A DNA stretch of 34,014 nucleotides, taken from the NCBI GenBank assembly GCA_007692605.1, contig REBS01000073.1, forward strand, positions 1 through 34,014, given 5' to 3'. The notes under the pieces were generated by a model that did not search any database, had not been told where the DNA came from, and saw only the letters and a program-made list of their open reading frames with translations. Below, piece after piece: positions 8,380-16,075 of this stretch (its first letter is position 1; each line of letters starts with the position of its first letter). The translations under genes were made by a program, and so were the position numbers. This DNA is from Gemmatimonadales bacterium. GTDB taxonomy: Bacteria > Gemmatimonadota > Gemmatimonadetes > Longimicrobiales > Gaopeijiaceae.

Positions 8380-9975
8380 ATGTCCCGTTGCCGACCCGCT
8401 CCGACCCCGGGACCACGCACCTTCCCGGCCCTGCGCCACCCCCTCCTGCTACGCCTCTCCTTCCTCCTTCTCAGTATCGCGCTCCTGGCGCTCACGGCAT
8501 GTGAGTCCGGGTCGGTGTCACCGATGGCTGCCGAGCTCGACGAGGACCGGGCGGGGACCCCGGAGCAGACCGCCGCACAGGTGGTCGACTCGCAGTGGGA
8601 TAGGCTGGCGTCGACCGATCGGCTCGAGGCCGATGTGCGGGCCGCGGTGGCGAGCGCCTTCCCCGGCCAGATGTCCGAGCGGGTCGAAGAGCTGCTGACC
8701 ACGGCCACCGAACTCTCGGTCCGGATGGCCGAGGCCGAAGAGACCGGGCGGGCCACCGACGACCTTTCGGTGGAGCGGGCGGGCGTGGTCGCCGATGCGG
8801 CCGTCGAGGTCTTCGGATCGACGCGTGCCGAGACCGCGCTCGAAGGTGTTCGCACCACGCTGGACCGGATCCGCGACGCCCTCGCGGCGGGATCGAACGA
8901 CGCCGCGCCCACTCGTCTCGAGGCGGCGGGTGAGAAGGTGCTCCAGGCCGAGGCGCACCTCGAGGCGGGTGAAGCCACCGAATCGCTGACCGCGAGCTCG
9001 CTGGCATCCGAGGAGCTCGAGGCGATGGCACCCGAGCGCCAGGCCCGGCAGTCGATCGATCGTGCCGGAGCCCTTCTGGATCGGGGGGCCGAACTGCTCG
9101 CCGTGGCCGAGAATGCGCCCCCGGCGGCGACTTCGCTCCTGGAGTCCGCGGCCGCGTATCTGGAGCAGGCCGAGGGGGCCTTCGAGGCGGAGGCCTTCAC
9201 GCGGGCGATCCCCCTGGCCCGTCGTTCCGCCGCCTTCTCACTGCGGGCCACCGCGCTCCTCGAGAGAACGGCCCGAAATGAGTCGGGCTCCACCGGCGAT
9301 GAGAACGGCGATGAGAACGGCGATGAAAACGGCGAAGAGAATGGCGAGGAGAACGGCGACGACGAGAGCGAGAACGGAGACGAGAACGGAGACGAAGACG
9401 AGGGCTCGCAGGGCGCCCAGGGTGCCGCCGAGGCCGCGATCGCCGACGGGGAGCAGCTCCTCGAGCGCGTGCGCGAGTTGGCGGGAGACGAGCCCTCGGC
9501 GCGGGTGGCGGGGCTGATCGAATCGGCCGAAGATTTCCTGGCGCGCGCGGTCGAGGCCTACGAGGCCGAGGCCTTCACCGACGCGATCCCACTCGCGCGC
9601 CGCTCCGGAGCCTTTTCGCGCCAGGCGCTCGGCCAGCTGAACGGTAGGGATGACGACGGCGAGAACGGGGACGAGAACGGCGACGACGAGAACGGCGACG
9701 ACGAGAATGGGGACGAAGACGGTGATGGCGAGGGAGCGGAGGGCGCCGCGGCCGCCGCGATTCAGGACGGCGAGGAGCTGCTGGAGCGTGCCCGCGAGAT
9801 GGCGGGAGACGATCCGTCGGAGCGGGTGCTCGAACTGTTGACGTCGGCAGAAACATACCTCGACGCTGCAATCGAGGCCTACGAGGCCGAAACCTTCACC
9901 GACGCAATCCCTCTGGCGCGCCGATCGGGCGCCCTCTCGAGGCAGGCCATGGGCCTCGTGCGCGGCGGCCGGTGA
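8380..9975 (+). CDS. Lipoprotein with three repeated helical modules and acidic linkers
   Basis: This 531-residue protein starts with a lipoprotein signal ending LTAC (Cys41). Residues 45-300 are helical and rich in Ala and Glu. A module of about 70 residues then occurs three times, marked by ERVRELAGDEPS..., AEAYEAEAFTDAIPLARRSG and similar: copies at about 9050-9275, 9448-9645 and 9766-9960. The copies are joined by highly acidic linkers of repeated DENG/EENG/DDENG units (9298-9408 and 9650-9740). The helical modules are TPR-like in look, but I recognise no named family. ATG 8380 is chosen because GGAGG lies six nt upstream and the lipobox follows at once. It is likely a surface or periplasmic structural or binding protein; the function is unknown. 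It stands alone, with a promoter-like stretch before the next gene. Confidence 0.8.
   Translation: MSRCRPAPTPGPRTFPALRHPLLLRLSFLLLSIALLALTACESGSVSPMAAELDEDRAGTPEQTAAQVVDSQWDRLASTDRLEADVRAAVASAFPGQMSERVEELLTTATELSVRMAEAEETGRATDDLSVERAGVVADAAVEVFGSTRAETALEGVRTTLDRIRDALAAGSNDAAPTRLEAAGEKVLQAEAHLEAGEATESLTASSLASEELEAMAPERQARQSIDRAGALLDRGAELLAVAENAPPAATSLLESAAAYLEQAEGAFEAEAFTRAIPLARRSAAFSLRATALLERTARNESGSTGDENGDENGDENGEENGEENGDDESENGDENGDEDEGSQGAQGAAEAAIADGEQLLERVRELAGDEPSARVAGLIESAEDFLARAVEAYEAEAFTDAIPLARRSGAFSRQALGQLNGRDDDGENGDENGDDENGDDENGDEDGDGEGAEGAAAAAIQDGEELLERAREMAGDDPSERVLELLTSAETYLDAAIEAYEAETFTDAIPLARRSGALSRQAMGLVRGGR
9298..9408 (+). repeat. In-frame 12-nt repeats encoding DENG-type linker 1
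   Basis: Units close to GATGAGAACGGC repeat in tandem, giving DENG, DENG, DENG, EENG, EENG and then degenerate units. The stretch separates module 1 from module 2 of the lipoprotein at 8380. It is an acidic, Asn/Gly-rich flexible linker and a candidate for length variation. Confidence 0.85.
9650..9740 (+). repeat. In-frame repeats encoding DENG-type linker 2
   Basis: Degenerate GACGAGAACGGC units encode DENG and DDENG runs between modules 2 and 3 of the lipoprotein at 8380. The unit is shared with linker 1, so the linkers were probably duplicated with the modules. Confidence 0.8.
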
Positions 9976-10070
9976 GCCGCCGCACCAGTCGCTGAACCGC
10001 AGCGCCCGTCGCTCCGGGCTCCACCGTGCCGCCCCATCGACCCGAGCCCGGGCAATGGGCCGGCTCGACA

Positions 10071-10100
10071 TTGACATGCGCGCGTCACGGTGTAACGTAT
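10071..10100 (+). promoter_or_regulatory. Possible sigma-70-type promoter before the TPR lipoprotein
   Basis: A perfect TTGACA lies at 10071-10076 in a stretch of 300 nt without a gene. The matching -10 is weak: TAACGT at 10093-10098 (16-nt spacer). The surrounding 10085-10135 is the most AT-rich part of the gap. A transcript from here would carry a leader of about 170 nt before ATG 10276. Nothing else notable is seen in 9976-10275. Confidence 0.4.
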
Positions 10101-10275
10101 TGTAAAGCACGATGCGTTTCGTCCGATCCTTACATGACGATCGGTCAGATACGGCAAGGGTCGGGGTTCTCCACCTGTTCAGGGGCGGAGCCCCACCCAC
10201 GGGTGGTCGGGTGTGAGGCGGACGGGGCGCCAGTGTGCGTTAGCAGTCAGTGGCTCTCTGACCGGAGGACTTCTC

Positions 10276-12006
10276 ATGGCTCGCCCACGTTCCGATTCCC
10301 GACCCTCCACCCCGCATCGAAAGTTCGGCCCACCGGGATCGCAGGCCGATGGTTCCCGCCGAACCCATGCGCAAATCCCCTTCCTCGTCGGCCTCATCAC
10401 CTGCCTGGCGTTCGCGATCGCCGCCTGCGGCGAGGCCGTCGACCCCGATCCGGCCGAGATGGATCCCAGGGCGGAACACGTCCATGATGCCGAGGCCGAG
10501 CTCGGCGAGGTCGCCTTTCCCACCTCGTGCTCCGACGAGGTGCAGCCGCGAATCGAGCGGGGAGTGGCCCTCCTTCACCACATGATGTACGCGCAGGCTG
10601 GAACCGTCTTCGACGAGGTGACCGCGCAGGAGGCCGACTGTGCGATGGCCCACTGGGGTCTGGCGATGTCGAACTTCCAGCCCTTCTGGGGCAGTGCCGA
10701 CATCGACGCCGGGAGGGAGCACGCCGAGCAGGCCGTGGCTCTCGAAGCCCCCACCGACCGGGAGCGGGCCCACGCTGCCGCGGCCCTCGCCTTCTTCGAG
10801 GGTGACGACGTGAGCTACGCCCAGCGGGTCCGTAACTGGGAGGCCGCCATGGAGGAATTCCACGAGGCCTTCCCCGACGACCGGGAAGGGGCGGCGTTCT
10901 ACGCGCTGGCCCACCTCTCCGTCGACCCGGCCTCGGCTGAACACCAGGACCGTGCGGCCGCCATCCTCGAAGAGGTCTACACCGAGGAGCCCCGGCACCC
11001 GGGCGCCATCCACTACGCCATTCACGTGCACGACGTGGAGCGCCACGCCGAGGACGGCATCCAGTTCGCCCGCGCCTACGAGGACATCGCGCCCACGGTT
11101 CCCCACGCCCTTCACATGCCGAGCCACATCTACGTTCGGCTGGGCGAGTGGGACGAGGTGATCGAGTGGAACCGGGCGTCGGCCGACGCGGCCCTCCTGC
11201 ACCCCGCCGGGGAGTACGTCTCGCTCCACTATCCCCACGCCCTCGACTACCTGATGTACGGCCACCTGCAGAAGGCCGAAGACGAACAGGCCCGCGCCGT
11301 GCTCGAGGAGCTCGCTTCCGAGGACCACTTCGAGCCTCACCTGGCCAGTGGCTACGCCCTTGCCGCGGTCCCCGCCCGCTGGTACGTGGAGCGTCGCGAC
11401 TGGGCCGGTGCCGCACAGCTCGAGCCGGGGGTGCCCGAGAGCTTCCCCTGGGAGGACTTTCCGGGCGCCGAGGCCATGACGCACTTCGCAAGGGGGCTCG
11501 GAGCCGCCCGCACCGGTGATGTCGAGACGGCCCGGGCCGCCACCGAGCGACTTGCCGAGCTCGAGGCGGCCAGTGAAGCCGCCGAAGACTACTACTGGGC
11601 GCAACAGATCGAGGTCCAGCGCCTCAGCCTGGCCGCCTGGATCGACCTGGCCGAAGGCGATGCCGACGGAGCGGTGCAGACCATGACCGCAGCCGCCGAG
11701 ACCGCGGGCGAAATGGAGAAGCATCCGATCACCCCCGGCGACCTCCAGCCCGCCTACGAGCTGCTCGGCGACATGCTGATGGAGGTCGATCGTCCCGAGG
11801 AGGCCTTTGACGCCTACCAGACTTCGCTCGAGGTGTGGCCGGAGCGGTACCACACCCTGCTGGGTGCCGCCCGTGCGGCCACCGCGGCCGGGATGGAGGA
11901 AGAGGCCCGGGAGTTCTACAACCAGCTGGCCATGCTCACCGCCGACGCCGATCCGGAGGAGCGCGAGGGGATCCGCGAGGCCCGGGAGCGGGTCGGGTCG
12001 GAGTAG
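10276..12006 (+). CDS. TPR-type lipoprotein of unknown role
   Basis: This 576-residue protein has an unusually long basic N-terminus, a hydrophobic segment (about 34-50) and Cys51 in the lipobox-like FAIAAC. The mature part starts with GVALLHHMMYAQAGTVFDEV followed by DCAMAHWGLAMS. That pattern recurs in a family of secreted TPR-like proteins of Gram-negative bacteria. Further helical pairs run to the C-terminus, including PEEAFDAYQTSLEVWPERYH, a clear TPR. Histidine-rich segments (AIHYAIHVHDVERH, PHALHMPSHIY) could bind metal. ATG 10276 is chosen because GGAGG lies seven nt upstream; the frame is open back to 10213. Its biochemical function is unknown. It converges on the queE operon 107 nt downstream. 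Confidence 0.82.
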   Translation: MARPRSDSRPSTPHRKFGPPGSQADGSRRTHAQIPFLVGLITCLAFAIAACGEAVDPDPAEMDPRAEHVHDAEAELGEVAFPTSCSDEVQPRIERGVALLHHMMYAQAGTVFDEVTAQEADCAMAHWGLAMSNFQPFWGSADIDAGREHAEQAVALEAPTDRERAHAAAALAFFEGDDVSYAQRVRNWEAAMEEFHEAFPDDREGAAFYALAHLSVDPASAEHQDRAAAILEEVYTEEPRHPGAIHYAIHVHDVERHAEDGIQFARAYEDIAPTVPHALHMPSHIYVRLGEWDEVIEWNRASADAALLHPAGEYVSLHYPHALDYLMYGHLQKAEDEQARAVLEELASEDHFEPHLASGYALAAVPARWYVERRDWAGAAQLEPGVPESFPWEDFPGAEAMTHFARGLGAARTGDVETARAATERLAELEAASEAAEDYYWAQQIEVQRLSLAAWIDLAEGDADGAVQTMTAAAETAGEMEKHPITPGDLQPAYELLGDMLMEVDRPEEAFDAYQTSLEVWPERYHTLLGAARAATAAGMEEEAREFYNQLAMLTADADPEEREGIREARERVGSE

Positions 12007-12113
12007 TAGGGTCCCGGCCCGCCGCAGTCGGACACGGGGTCGGCCCGTCCGAGGACGCCCGCGGGGTAGCCCTGCCGGGGCCGCACGAGGCCGTCCCGTC
12101 GGGCCTCTCGCTC

Positions 12114-12842
12114 TCAGACGCCCTTGCGCATGGGGTCCCAGATGTGCTTGTGCAGCTGGGTCTGGAAGCGCACCGGGAGCCCGTCGTCGAGGATCCACTC
12201 GGCGAGCTCCTGGCGGTCGATCGCATCCCACACCGGCGAGAAGAGGATCGCGCGCAGCGTCCCCTCGTGCACCCGGCGATCCAGGCCTCGCTCGCGCACC
12301 ACCTCGCGGGCCCACTCGTAGTCGGCACGATCGAGGATCACGAACTTGACCTCGTCGCGCTCGTCCAGGTGCTCGAGGTTCTCCCAGCGGTTGCGGGCCA
12401 TCTCGCCCGAGCCGGGGCATTTCAGATCCATGATCACGTGCACCCGGGGGTCGAGGGTCCCGATGTCTTCGGAGCCCGAGGTCTCGACGAGTACGGTGAA
12501 GCCCTCTTCCAGAAGAAGATCGGCGAGCACGAAGGCGTTCTTGTGGATCAGCGGTTCGCCCCCCGTGATCTCGACCACCGGACACCCGATTTCGCGCACC
12601 CGCTCCATGATCGCGTCGAGCTCCATCCGCTCCCCGCCATGGAAGGAATACTCGGTGTCGCACCAGGAGCAGCGCAGGGGGCATCCCGTCAGGCGGATGA
12701 AAGTGCACGGGCTCCCGACCCACGTGGATTCTCCCTGGATCGAATGGAAGATCTCGGTGATCCGCAGGAAGGGGGCCTTCGTCGGGGCGGGGGTGGAGTC
12801 CGTGGCGGTCATCGGGGCGCGGAGGTCATCGGGGGCGGCCAT
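12114..12842 (-). CDS. queE: 7-carboxy-7-deazaguanine synthase (QueE)
   Basis: This radical SAM enzyme converts 6-carboxytetrahydropterin to 7-carboxy-7-deazaguanine in the pathway to preQ0 and queuosine. The protein has the QueE N-terminus (EIFHSIQGEST), the shortened cluster motif CPLRCSWC (Cys54, Cys58, Cys61; CX3CX2C), EITGGEPL and a DLKCPGSG segment. Length (242 residues) fits the family. The start could be ATG 12842, which overlaps the stop of the proline dehydrogenase gene by 17 nt, or ATG 12812 (residue 11); conserved sequence begins near residue 25, so both are possible. It is the last gene of a minus-strand operon. No other preQ0 gene is nearby, but queG, which acts later in the same pathway, is at 30926. 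Confidence 0.93.
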   Translation of the reverse strand: MAAPDDLRAPMTATDSTPAPTKAPFLRITEIFHSIQGESTWVGSPCTFIRLTGCPLRCSWCDTEYSFHGGERMELDAIMERVREIGCPVVEITGGEPLIHKNAFVLADLLLEEGFTVLVETSGSEDIGTLDPRVHVIMDLKCPGSGEMARNRWENLEHLDERDEVKFVILDRADYEWAREVVRERGLDRRVHEGTLRAILFSPVWDAIDRQELAEWILDDGLPVRFQTQLHKHIWDPMRKGV

Positions 12843-13842
12843 CGTTCGAGCGGCCGTCGGGCCAGAGGAAGCCGAAGGGGGACTCCTTGATCACGCTCCC
12901 CATCATGAACATGAGGTTATCGGGGCGCTCGGCCAGTCGCCGCATCAGGTAGGGGTACCACTTCTCGCCGAAGGGGACGTAGACGCGCATGTTGTAGCCA
13001 TCGTCGACCAGCTGCCGCTGGAGGTCTCTTCGAACCCCGTAGAGCATCTGGAATTCGAACCGATCGGAACCGATGCCCTCCCGCTGCACGAATTCGCAGG
13101 CGGCATCGAGGATCACCTCGTCGTGGGTGGCGATGCCCGGATAGTTCCCCTCGGAGATGAGCCACTTCATGCTCTCGATGAAGCTCTCGCGGATCTGCGC
13201 CATGTCCTGGTGGGCGACGGCCGGGGGCTCGGCGTAGGCTCCCTTGCAGAGGCGAACGCGGGCGCCCAGCTCGATCATGCGGCGCACATCACCCGGGGTT
13301 CGCTTGAGGTAGGCCTGAAGGACCACCCCGGTGTTGGTCCAGCCGTCGGCCCAGAGGCGCTCGAAGGCGTCGAGGGTGCGCTGGGTGTAGTCGGAGCCCT
13401 CCATGTCGAAGCGCAGGAAGACGCCCGCCTTGTCCGCGACCTCGAGGAGTCGGCCCAGGTTCTCGGCCAGGAAGGCCTCGGAGATGTCCTGGCCCATCTG
13501 GGTGAACTTGAGCGAACAGTTCGCGGGGAGGCTCTCGGCCTCGATCCGGCGGACGAGCTCGATGTAGGTGTCGGCGGCCTTGCGGGCATCGGCCTCGTTC
13601 TGGACCGCTTCGCCCAGGTAGTTGCCCGTGATCGTGAGGCCGAGCTCGCGGGCCTCGTGGGCGGCGCGGACGACATCGTCAACCGTCTCGCCCGGCACGA
13701 AGCGCTGGCTTGCGGACCGGGTGAGGGGCGTTCCGGTCAGCACCTTGCGGGCGCCCTTCGAGTCGCTGAGAAACAGCAGGCCGCGTCTGAGCATGGGGAG
13801 ATCAGCCTTCGGGGTGGGGCGGCCCGGGGCCGCCGTCGTCAT
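12826..13842 (-). CDS. Proline dehydrogenase (single-domain)
   Basis: This 338-residue flavoprotein oxidises proline to pyrroline-5-carboxylate and passes electrons to quinone. Family motifs are visible: GNYLGEAVQNEADA near the N-terminus, RLCKGAYAEPPAV, FEFQMLYGVRRDLQ and the substrate-binding end YVPFGEKWYPYLMRRLAERP. It is the stand-alone form, without the P5C dehydrogenase domain of PutA; no P5C dehydrogenase gene lies in the window. ATG 13842 is chosen because GGAG lies seven nt upstream; ATG 13794 has no ribosome site. It overlaps the upstream unknown gene by 41 nt and the downstream queE start, so the three are probably one operon. Confidence 0.93.
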   Translation of the reverse strand: MTTAAPGRPTPKADLPMLRRGLLFLSDSKGARKVLTGTPLTRSASQRFVPGETVDDVVRAAHEARELGLTITGNYLGEAVQNEADARKAADTYIELVRRIEAESLPANCSLKFTQMGQDISEAFLAENLGRLLEVADKAGVFLRFDMEGSDYTQRTLDAFERLWADGWTNTGVVLQAYLKRTPGDVRRMIELGARVRLCKGAYAEPPAVAHQDMAQIRESFIESMKWLISEGNYPGIATHDEVILDAACEFVQREGIGSDRFEFQMLYGVRRDLQRQLVDDGYNMRVYVPFGEKWYPYLMRRLAERPDNLMFMMGSVIKESPFGFLWPDGRSNDGRPR

Positions 13843-14224
13843 GGTCCAGCTCCGCCCTGCGGCGAAGCGCGTCGTCGAGCAGGGCCTTCACCTGCACGAG
13901 GGTGAGGTCGCCCAGCTCGGCCAGGACCTCGTCTCGGGTCTTTCCCTTCACGAGTGTAAGACTTTCGACGTGGCCCACCACGCCGACCCCGGTCTCCGCC
14001 CAGCGGGGGAAGACCAGGAACCCCTCGAAGGGGTGCCGCAGGTCGGGCGTCTTCTCGGTCTCCATCGAGACCGTGTAGGGCTGCCCGTCGAGCCCGTCGA
14101 ACCCGGGAGGGCGCTCGTGTTCGGCGAAGTAGCCACCGAGGGTGGCGTCCGGGGCCCCGTGCACGTCCCAGTCCTCGGGGGTGGGGACCGTTGTGGAATC
14201 GTTCGAATTGGATGAATCGCCCAT
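13802..14224 (-). CDS. Small unknown protein upstream of proline dehydrogenase
   Basis: From ATG 14224 this frame gives 140 residues without a signal peptide or membrane segment. The N-terminal third is acidic and Ser/Thr-rich, the middle contains HPFEGFLVFPRWAETGVGVV and the C-terminus is a helical charged segment (ELGDLTLVQVKALLDDALR). I do not recognise a family. Its end overlaps the proline dehydrogenase start by 41 nt, which suggests translation coupling and a real gene. The frame is open further upstream to 14707, but that extension runs antisense through the methyltransferase gene and is unlikely to be coding. Confidence 0.6.
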   Translation of the reverse strand: MGDSSNSNDSTTVPTPEDWDVHGAPDATLGGYFAEHERPPGFDGLDGQPYTVSMETEKTPDLRHPFEGFLVFPRWAETGVGVVGHVESLTLVKGKTRDEVLAELGDLTLVQVKALLDDALRRRAELDHDDGGPGPPHPEG

Positions 14225-14399
14225 GGGGAAAAGGTAGAAGCGAAGGGGTCCGACAGGTAGGGCCTGCGGGGAGACGGGGGTGGACGTCGGGGGGGGGATG
14301 GGTCTGCGGTCTGACGGGTTGCCGGCGGCGGCCGGAGCGGGTGTCCTGGCTCCCCCCCGCCCGTTGCCCGGGCGAATCGTGGCGTGTACGATACCCTGA

Positions 14400-15212
14400 A
14401 TGGTTGTTGACCTCTCCTGCCCCCTGTGTCTGGCGCCCGTGAGCGATCTTTTCGCGCGGGCGCACGGGCGCCGATATCGTCGGTGCGTCGGCTGCGGACT
14501 CATCTTCATGGAGCCCGCCGACCGGCTCGACCCTGCGGCGGAGCGCGCCCGGTACGAGACGCACCAGAACGACCCCGCAGACGCCGGGTATCGCGGCTTC
14601 CTGGACCGGCTGGCCGCCCCGCTGGTGGAGCGGGTGGTTGCCGAGATCCCGTCGGGCGCCGAGGGTCTCGATTTCGGGTCGGGGCCCGGGCCGACCCTCT
14701 CGATCATGCTCGAGGAGCGGGGGATGCAGATGTCGATCTACGACCCCTTCTTCGCCCCCGATCGGTCGGTGCTCGAGCGTACCCACGACTTCGTGACCTG
14801 CACCGAGACGGTGGAGCACTTCTTCGATCCCCGCCGGGAGTTCGAGCGCTTCGACCGGCTGGTGCGACCGGGGGGATGGCTCGCGATCATGACCGAGTGG
14901 CCCCCCGGGTCGGAGGCGGAGGGGAGCCCGGGCGAGAGTCCACGCGGGGACGGCCTGCGTGGCGAAAGGCCGCGTGGGGACGTGCCGCGCGGCGACAGAT
15001 CACGCGGTCCCTTGGAGGCCGCGGCGGAAGATCCCGTTCCCGATCCGGCGGTGTTCGAGGGGTGGTATTACACGCGCGACCCCTCGCACACCTGCTTCTA
15101 TGGCCCGCGGACGCTGCGATGGATCGCAGGGCACTTCGGGTGGGAGCTCGAACTGCCCCGCAGGAACGTGGCGATCTTCCGGGTCCCGGGTGGGACCGGG
15201 GTGGATTTCTGA
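14400..15212 (+). CDS. Class I SAM methyltransferase with N-terminal zinc ribbon
   Basis: This 270-residue protein starts with a four-cysteine zinc ribbon (Cys7, Cys10, Cys29, Cys32). SAM motif I is LDFGSGPGPT (about 90-99), followed by an acidic post-motif (YDPFF) and CTETVEHFFDP...LVRPGGWLAIMTE, typical of type 11/23 methyltransferases. The WYYTRDPSHTCFYGPRTL segment and C-terminal RNVAIFRV strand complete the fold. The substrate is unknown; zinc-ribbon relatives act on sugars, lipids or rRNA. A low-complexity insert of five-residue repeats (residues 180-204) lies between two core strands. It is divergent from the operon at 14224 and converges on the gene at 15413 across a hairpin cluster. 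Confidence 0.87.
   Translation: MVVDLSCPLCLAPVSDLFARAHGRRYRRCVGCGLIFMEPADRLDPAAERARYETHQNDPADAGYRGFLDRLAAPLVERVVAEIPSGAEGLDFGSGPGPTLSIMLEERGMQMSIYDPFFAPDRSVLERTHDFVTCTETVEHFFDPRREFERFDRLVRPGGWLAIMTEWPPGSEAEGSPGESPRGDGLRGERPRGDVPRGDRSRGPLEAAAEDPVPDPAVFEGWYYTRDPSHTCFYGPRTLRWIAGHFGWELELPRRNVAIFRVPGGTGVDF
14937..15011 (+). repeat. In-frame 15-nt minisatellite inside the methyltransferase
   Basis: Five 15-nt units encode SPRGD, GLRGE, RPRGD, VPRGD and RSRGP. The units share a CGyGGsGA core. The array sits in a surface loop of the methyltransferase between LAIMTE and the WYYTRDPSH segment, and preserves the frame. Confidence 0.85.
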
Positions 15213-15234
15213 GGGATTTCCCGGCAGATGAGTA

Positions 15235-15402
15235 GCCGGAAATCGAGCAAACGTCTCCGGAAATTCCGCCAAAGCGGGATTTCCGGTCATTATTACCGGG
15301 AAAAGAACACGGCTCGATGAGCCGTGACCATCCATGCGATATTTTCGGCAATTATCGCCGGAAATCGAGCAAACGTCGCTTTCGCGGCCACGTTTGCGAT
15401 TT
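15235..15402. repeat. Cluster of related hairpins with a 21-nt direct repeat
   Basis: The sequence GCCGGAAATCGAGCAAACG plus two bases occurs at 15235-15255 and 15357-15377. Five hairpins are packed here: 15257-15286 (13 bp, one wobble), 15281-15302, 15308-15326 (8 bp, 3-nt loop), 15341-15365 (9 bp, one wobble) and 15362-15402. The units at 15279-15303 and 15341-15365 are diverged copies of one hairpin with a compensatory T-A to C-G change. It fills the space between two convergent genes. Confidence 0.75.
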
Positions 15403-15408
15403 TTTCGG
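15362..15408. terminator. Probable terminator between convergent genes
   Basis: AAATCGAGCAAACGT at 15362-15376 pairs with 15390-15402 through a single bulged A, with a 13-nt loop, and is followed on the plus strand by a run of T to 15405. The orientation fits termination of the methyltransferase transcript; A-runs on the other side could serve the minus-strand gene. Confidence 0.6.
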
Positions 15409-15412
15409 CGTT

Positions 15413-15769
15413 CTACAGCCCGCCCCGGAGCAGCGCCTCGCCCAGGGTGCCCAGGACCGACATCATCAATGCGCCGCCGAGGGCCCAGCCGAAGGAGTCG
15501 ATCTCGAGGGCGTCGGTGAGGGCGTCGGTGATCTTGAGCAGGATCGCGTTGATGATCCAGCGGGTGATGAAGGCGAGCAGAAGGGCGATGCCCAGGGTCG
15601 CGATCGTGAAGAGGGTGAAGAAGATCCAGCCCAGAAGGAAGTTGAGGACGCCGAAGATGGCGGCCACCACGAAGGCGCTGCCGAAGTTCTTCACATGAAA
15701 GCCGGGCAGGGCGACCGCGGTGATCCAGACGGCGAGCGAGAGGATCAGCCAGGAGATCAGCATGCTCAT
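15413..15769 (-). CDS. Phage holin family (4 TMS) membrane protein
   Basis: This 118-residue, almost wholly hydrophobic protein has four membrane segments and the pattern of the PF04020 'phage holin family IV' proteins: MLISWLILSLAVWITAVALP, then FGSAFVVAAIFGVLNFLLGW, LFTIATLGIALLLAFITRW and a final amphipathic WALGGALMMSVLG helix. Despite the name these are common chromosomal proteins and no phage genes are near. The role is unknown. GGAG lies seven nt upstream of ATG 15769; the frame is open to 15991, but the extension is not conserved-looking and overlaps GGGTCGA repeats. Confidence 0.85.
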   Translation of the reverse strand: MSMLISWLILSLAVWITAVALPGFHVKNFGSAFVVAAIFGVLNFLLGWIFFTLFTIATLGIALLLAFITRWIINAILLKITDALTDALEIDSFGWALGGALMMSVLGTLGEALLRGGL

Positions 15770-15783
15770 GGGGCGACTCCAAA

Positions 15784-15845
15784 GGGTCGAGGGTCGAGGG
15801 AGGCTGGGTCGAGGGCGATCGGGTCGAGACTGCGGTAGGGTCGAG
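15784..15845 (+). repeat. Five copies of GGGTCGAG in 62 nt
   Basis: GGGTCGAG occurs at 15784, 15791, 15806, 15821 and 15838, the first two overlapping by one base. They lie directly upstream of the holin-like gene at 15769. The gap 15770-16075 otherwise shows only the hairpin at 16008-16027. Confidence 0.6.
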
Positions 15846-16007
15846 ATCGCGGTCAGCTGACCCGAGGGCCCATGGTTCGGGGCGCGAGCGCTCGTGAATC
15901 TATCCCTCGAGTGCCAAGAATGCTCCGCAGCCGCGGTGGCTCCGAGGCCCACCAAGGACGCAGCGGCGTGAATGCCGACGCCCGCCCACAACGCAACCGG
16001 CCCGGCC

Positions 16008-16027
16008 CCGGGGCGGTGAAGCCCCGG
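16008..16027 (-). terminator. Possible GC hairpin after the porin gene
   Basis: CCGGGGC (16008-16014) and GCCCCGG (16021-16027) form a 7-bp stem with a 6-nt loop, flanked by further CCGG pairs. It is 49 nt past the porin stop on the minus strand. There is no T-run, so intrinsic termination is uncertain. Confidence 0.35.
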
Positions 16028-16075
16028 AACCGGACCGGCTGGATGACAGTGACGTGCAAGGGGCCCCAGGGCCGA

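Noticed and set aside
9298-9740. DENG repeats as EF-hand or RTX calcium-binding sites
   Set aside because: The units lack the EF-hand loop spacing and the GGxGxD nonapeptide; they look like flexible acidic linkers.
12007-12113. preQ1 riboswitch or terminator near queE
   Set aside because: The 107-nt gap shows no preQ1 aptamer-like pattern and lies at the 3' end of queE; no clear hairpin with T-run is seen.
10240-12723. A long minus-strand frame opposite the TPR lipoprotein and reaching into queE
   Set aside because: It crosses a real plus-strand gene and another frame of queE, and shows no fold-like pattern or start.
14937-15011. RGD motifs as integrin-binding adhesin signals
   Set aside because: They lie in a cytosolic methyltransferase and arise from a simple 15-nt repeat.
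15235-15402. CRISPR array
   Set aside because: Only two exact repeat copies occur, with no regular spacers and no cas genes.
15413-15769. Holin-like gene as a sign of a prophage
   Set aside because: PF04020 proteins are common chromosomal membrane proteins and no lysis, capsid or tail genes are near.
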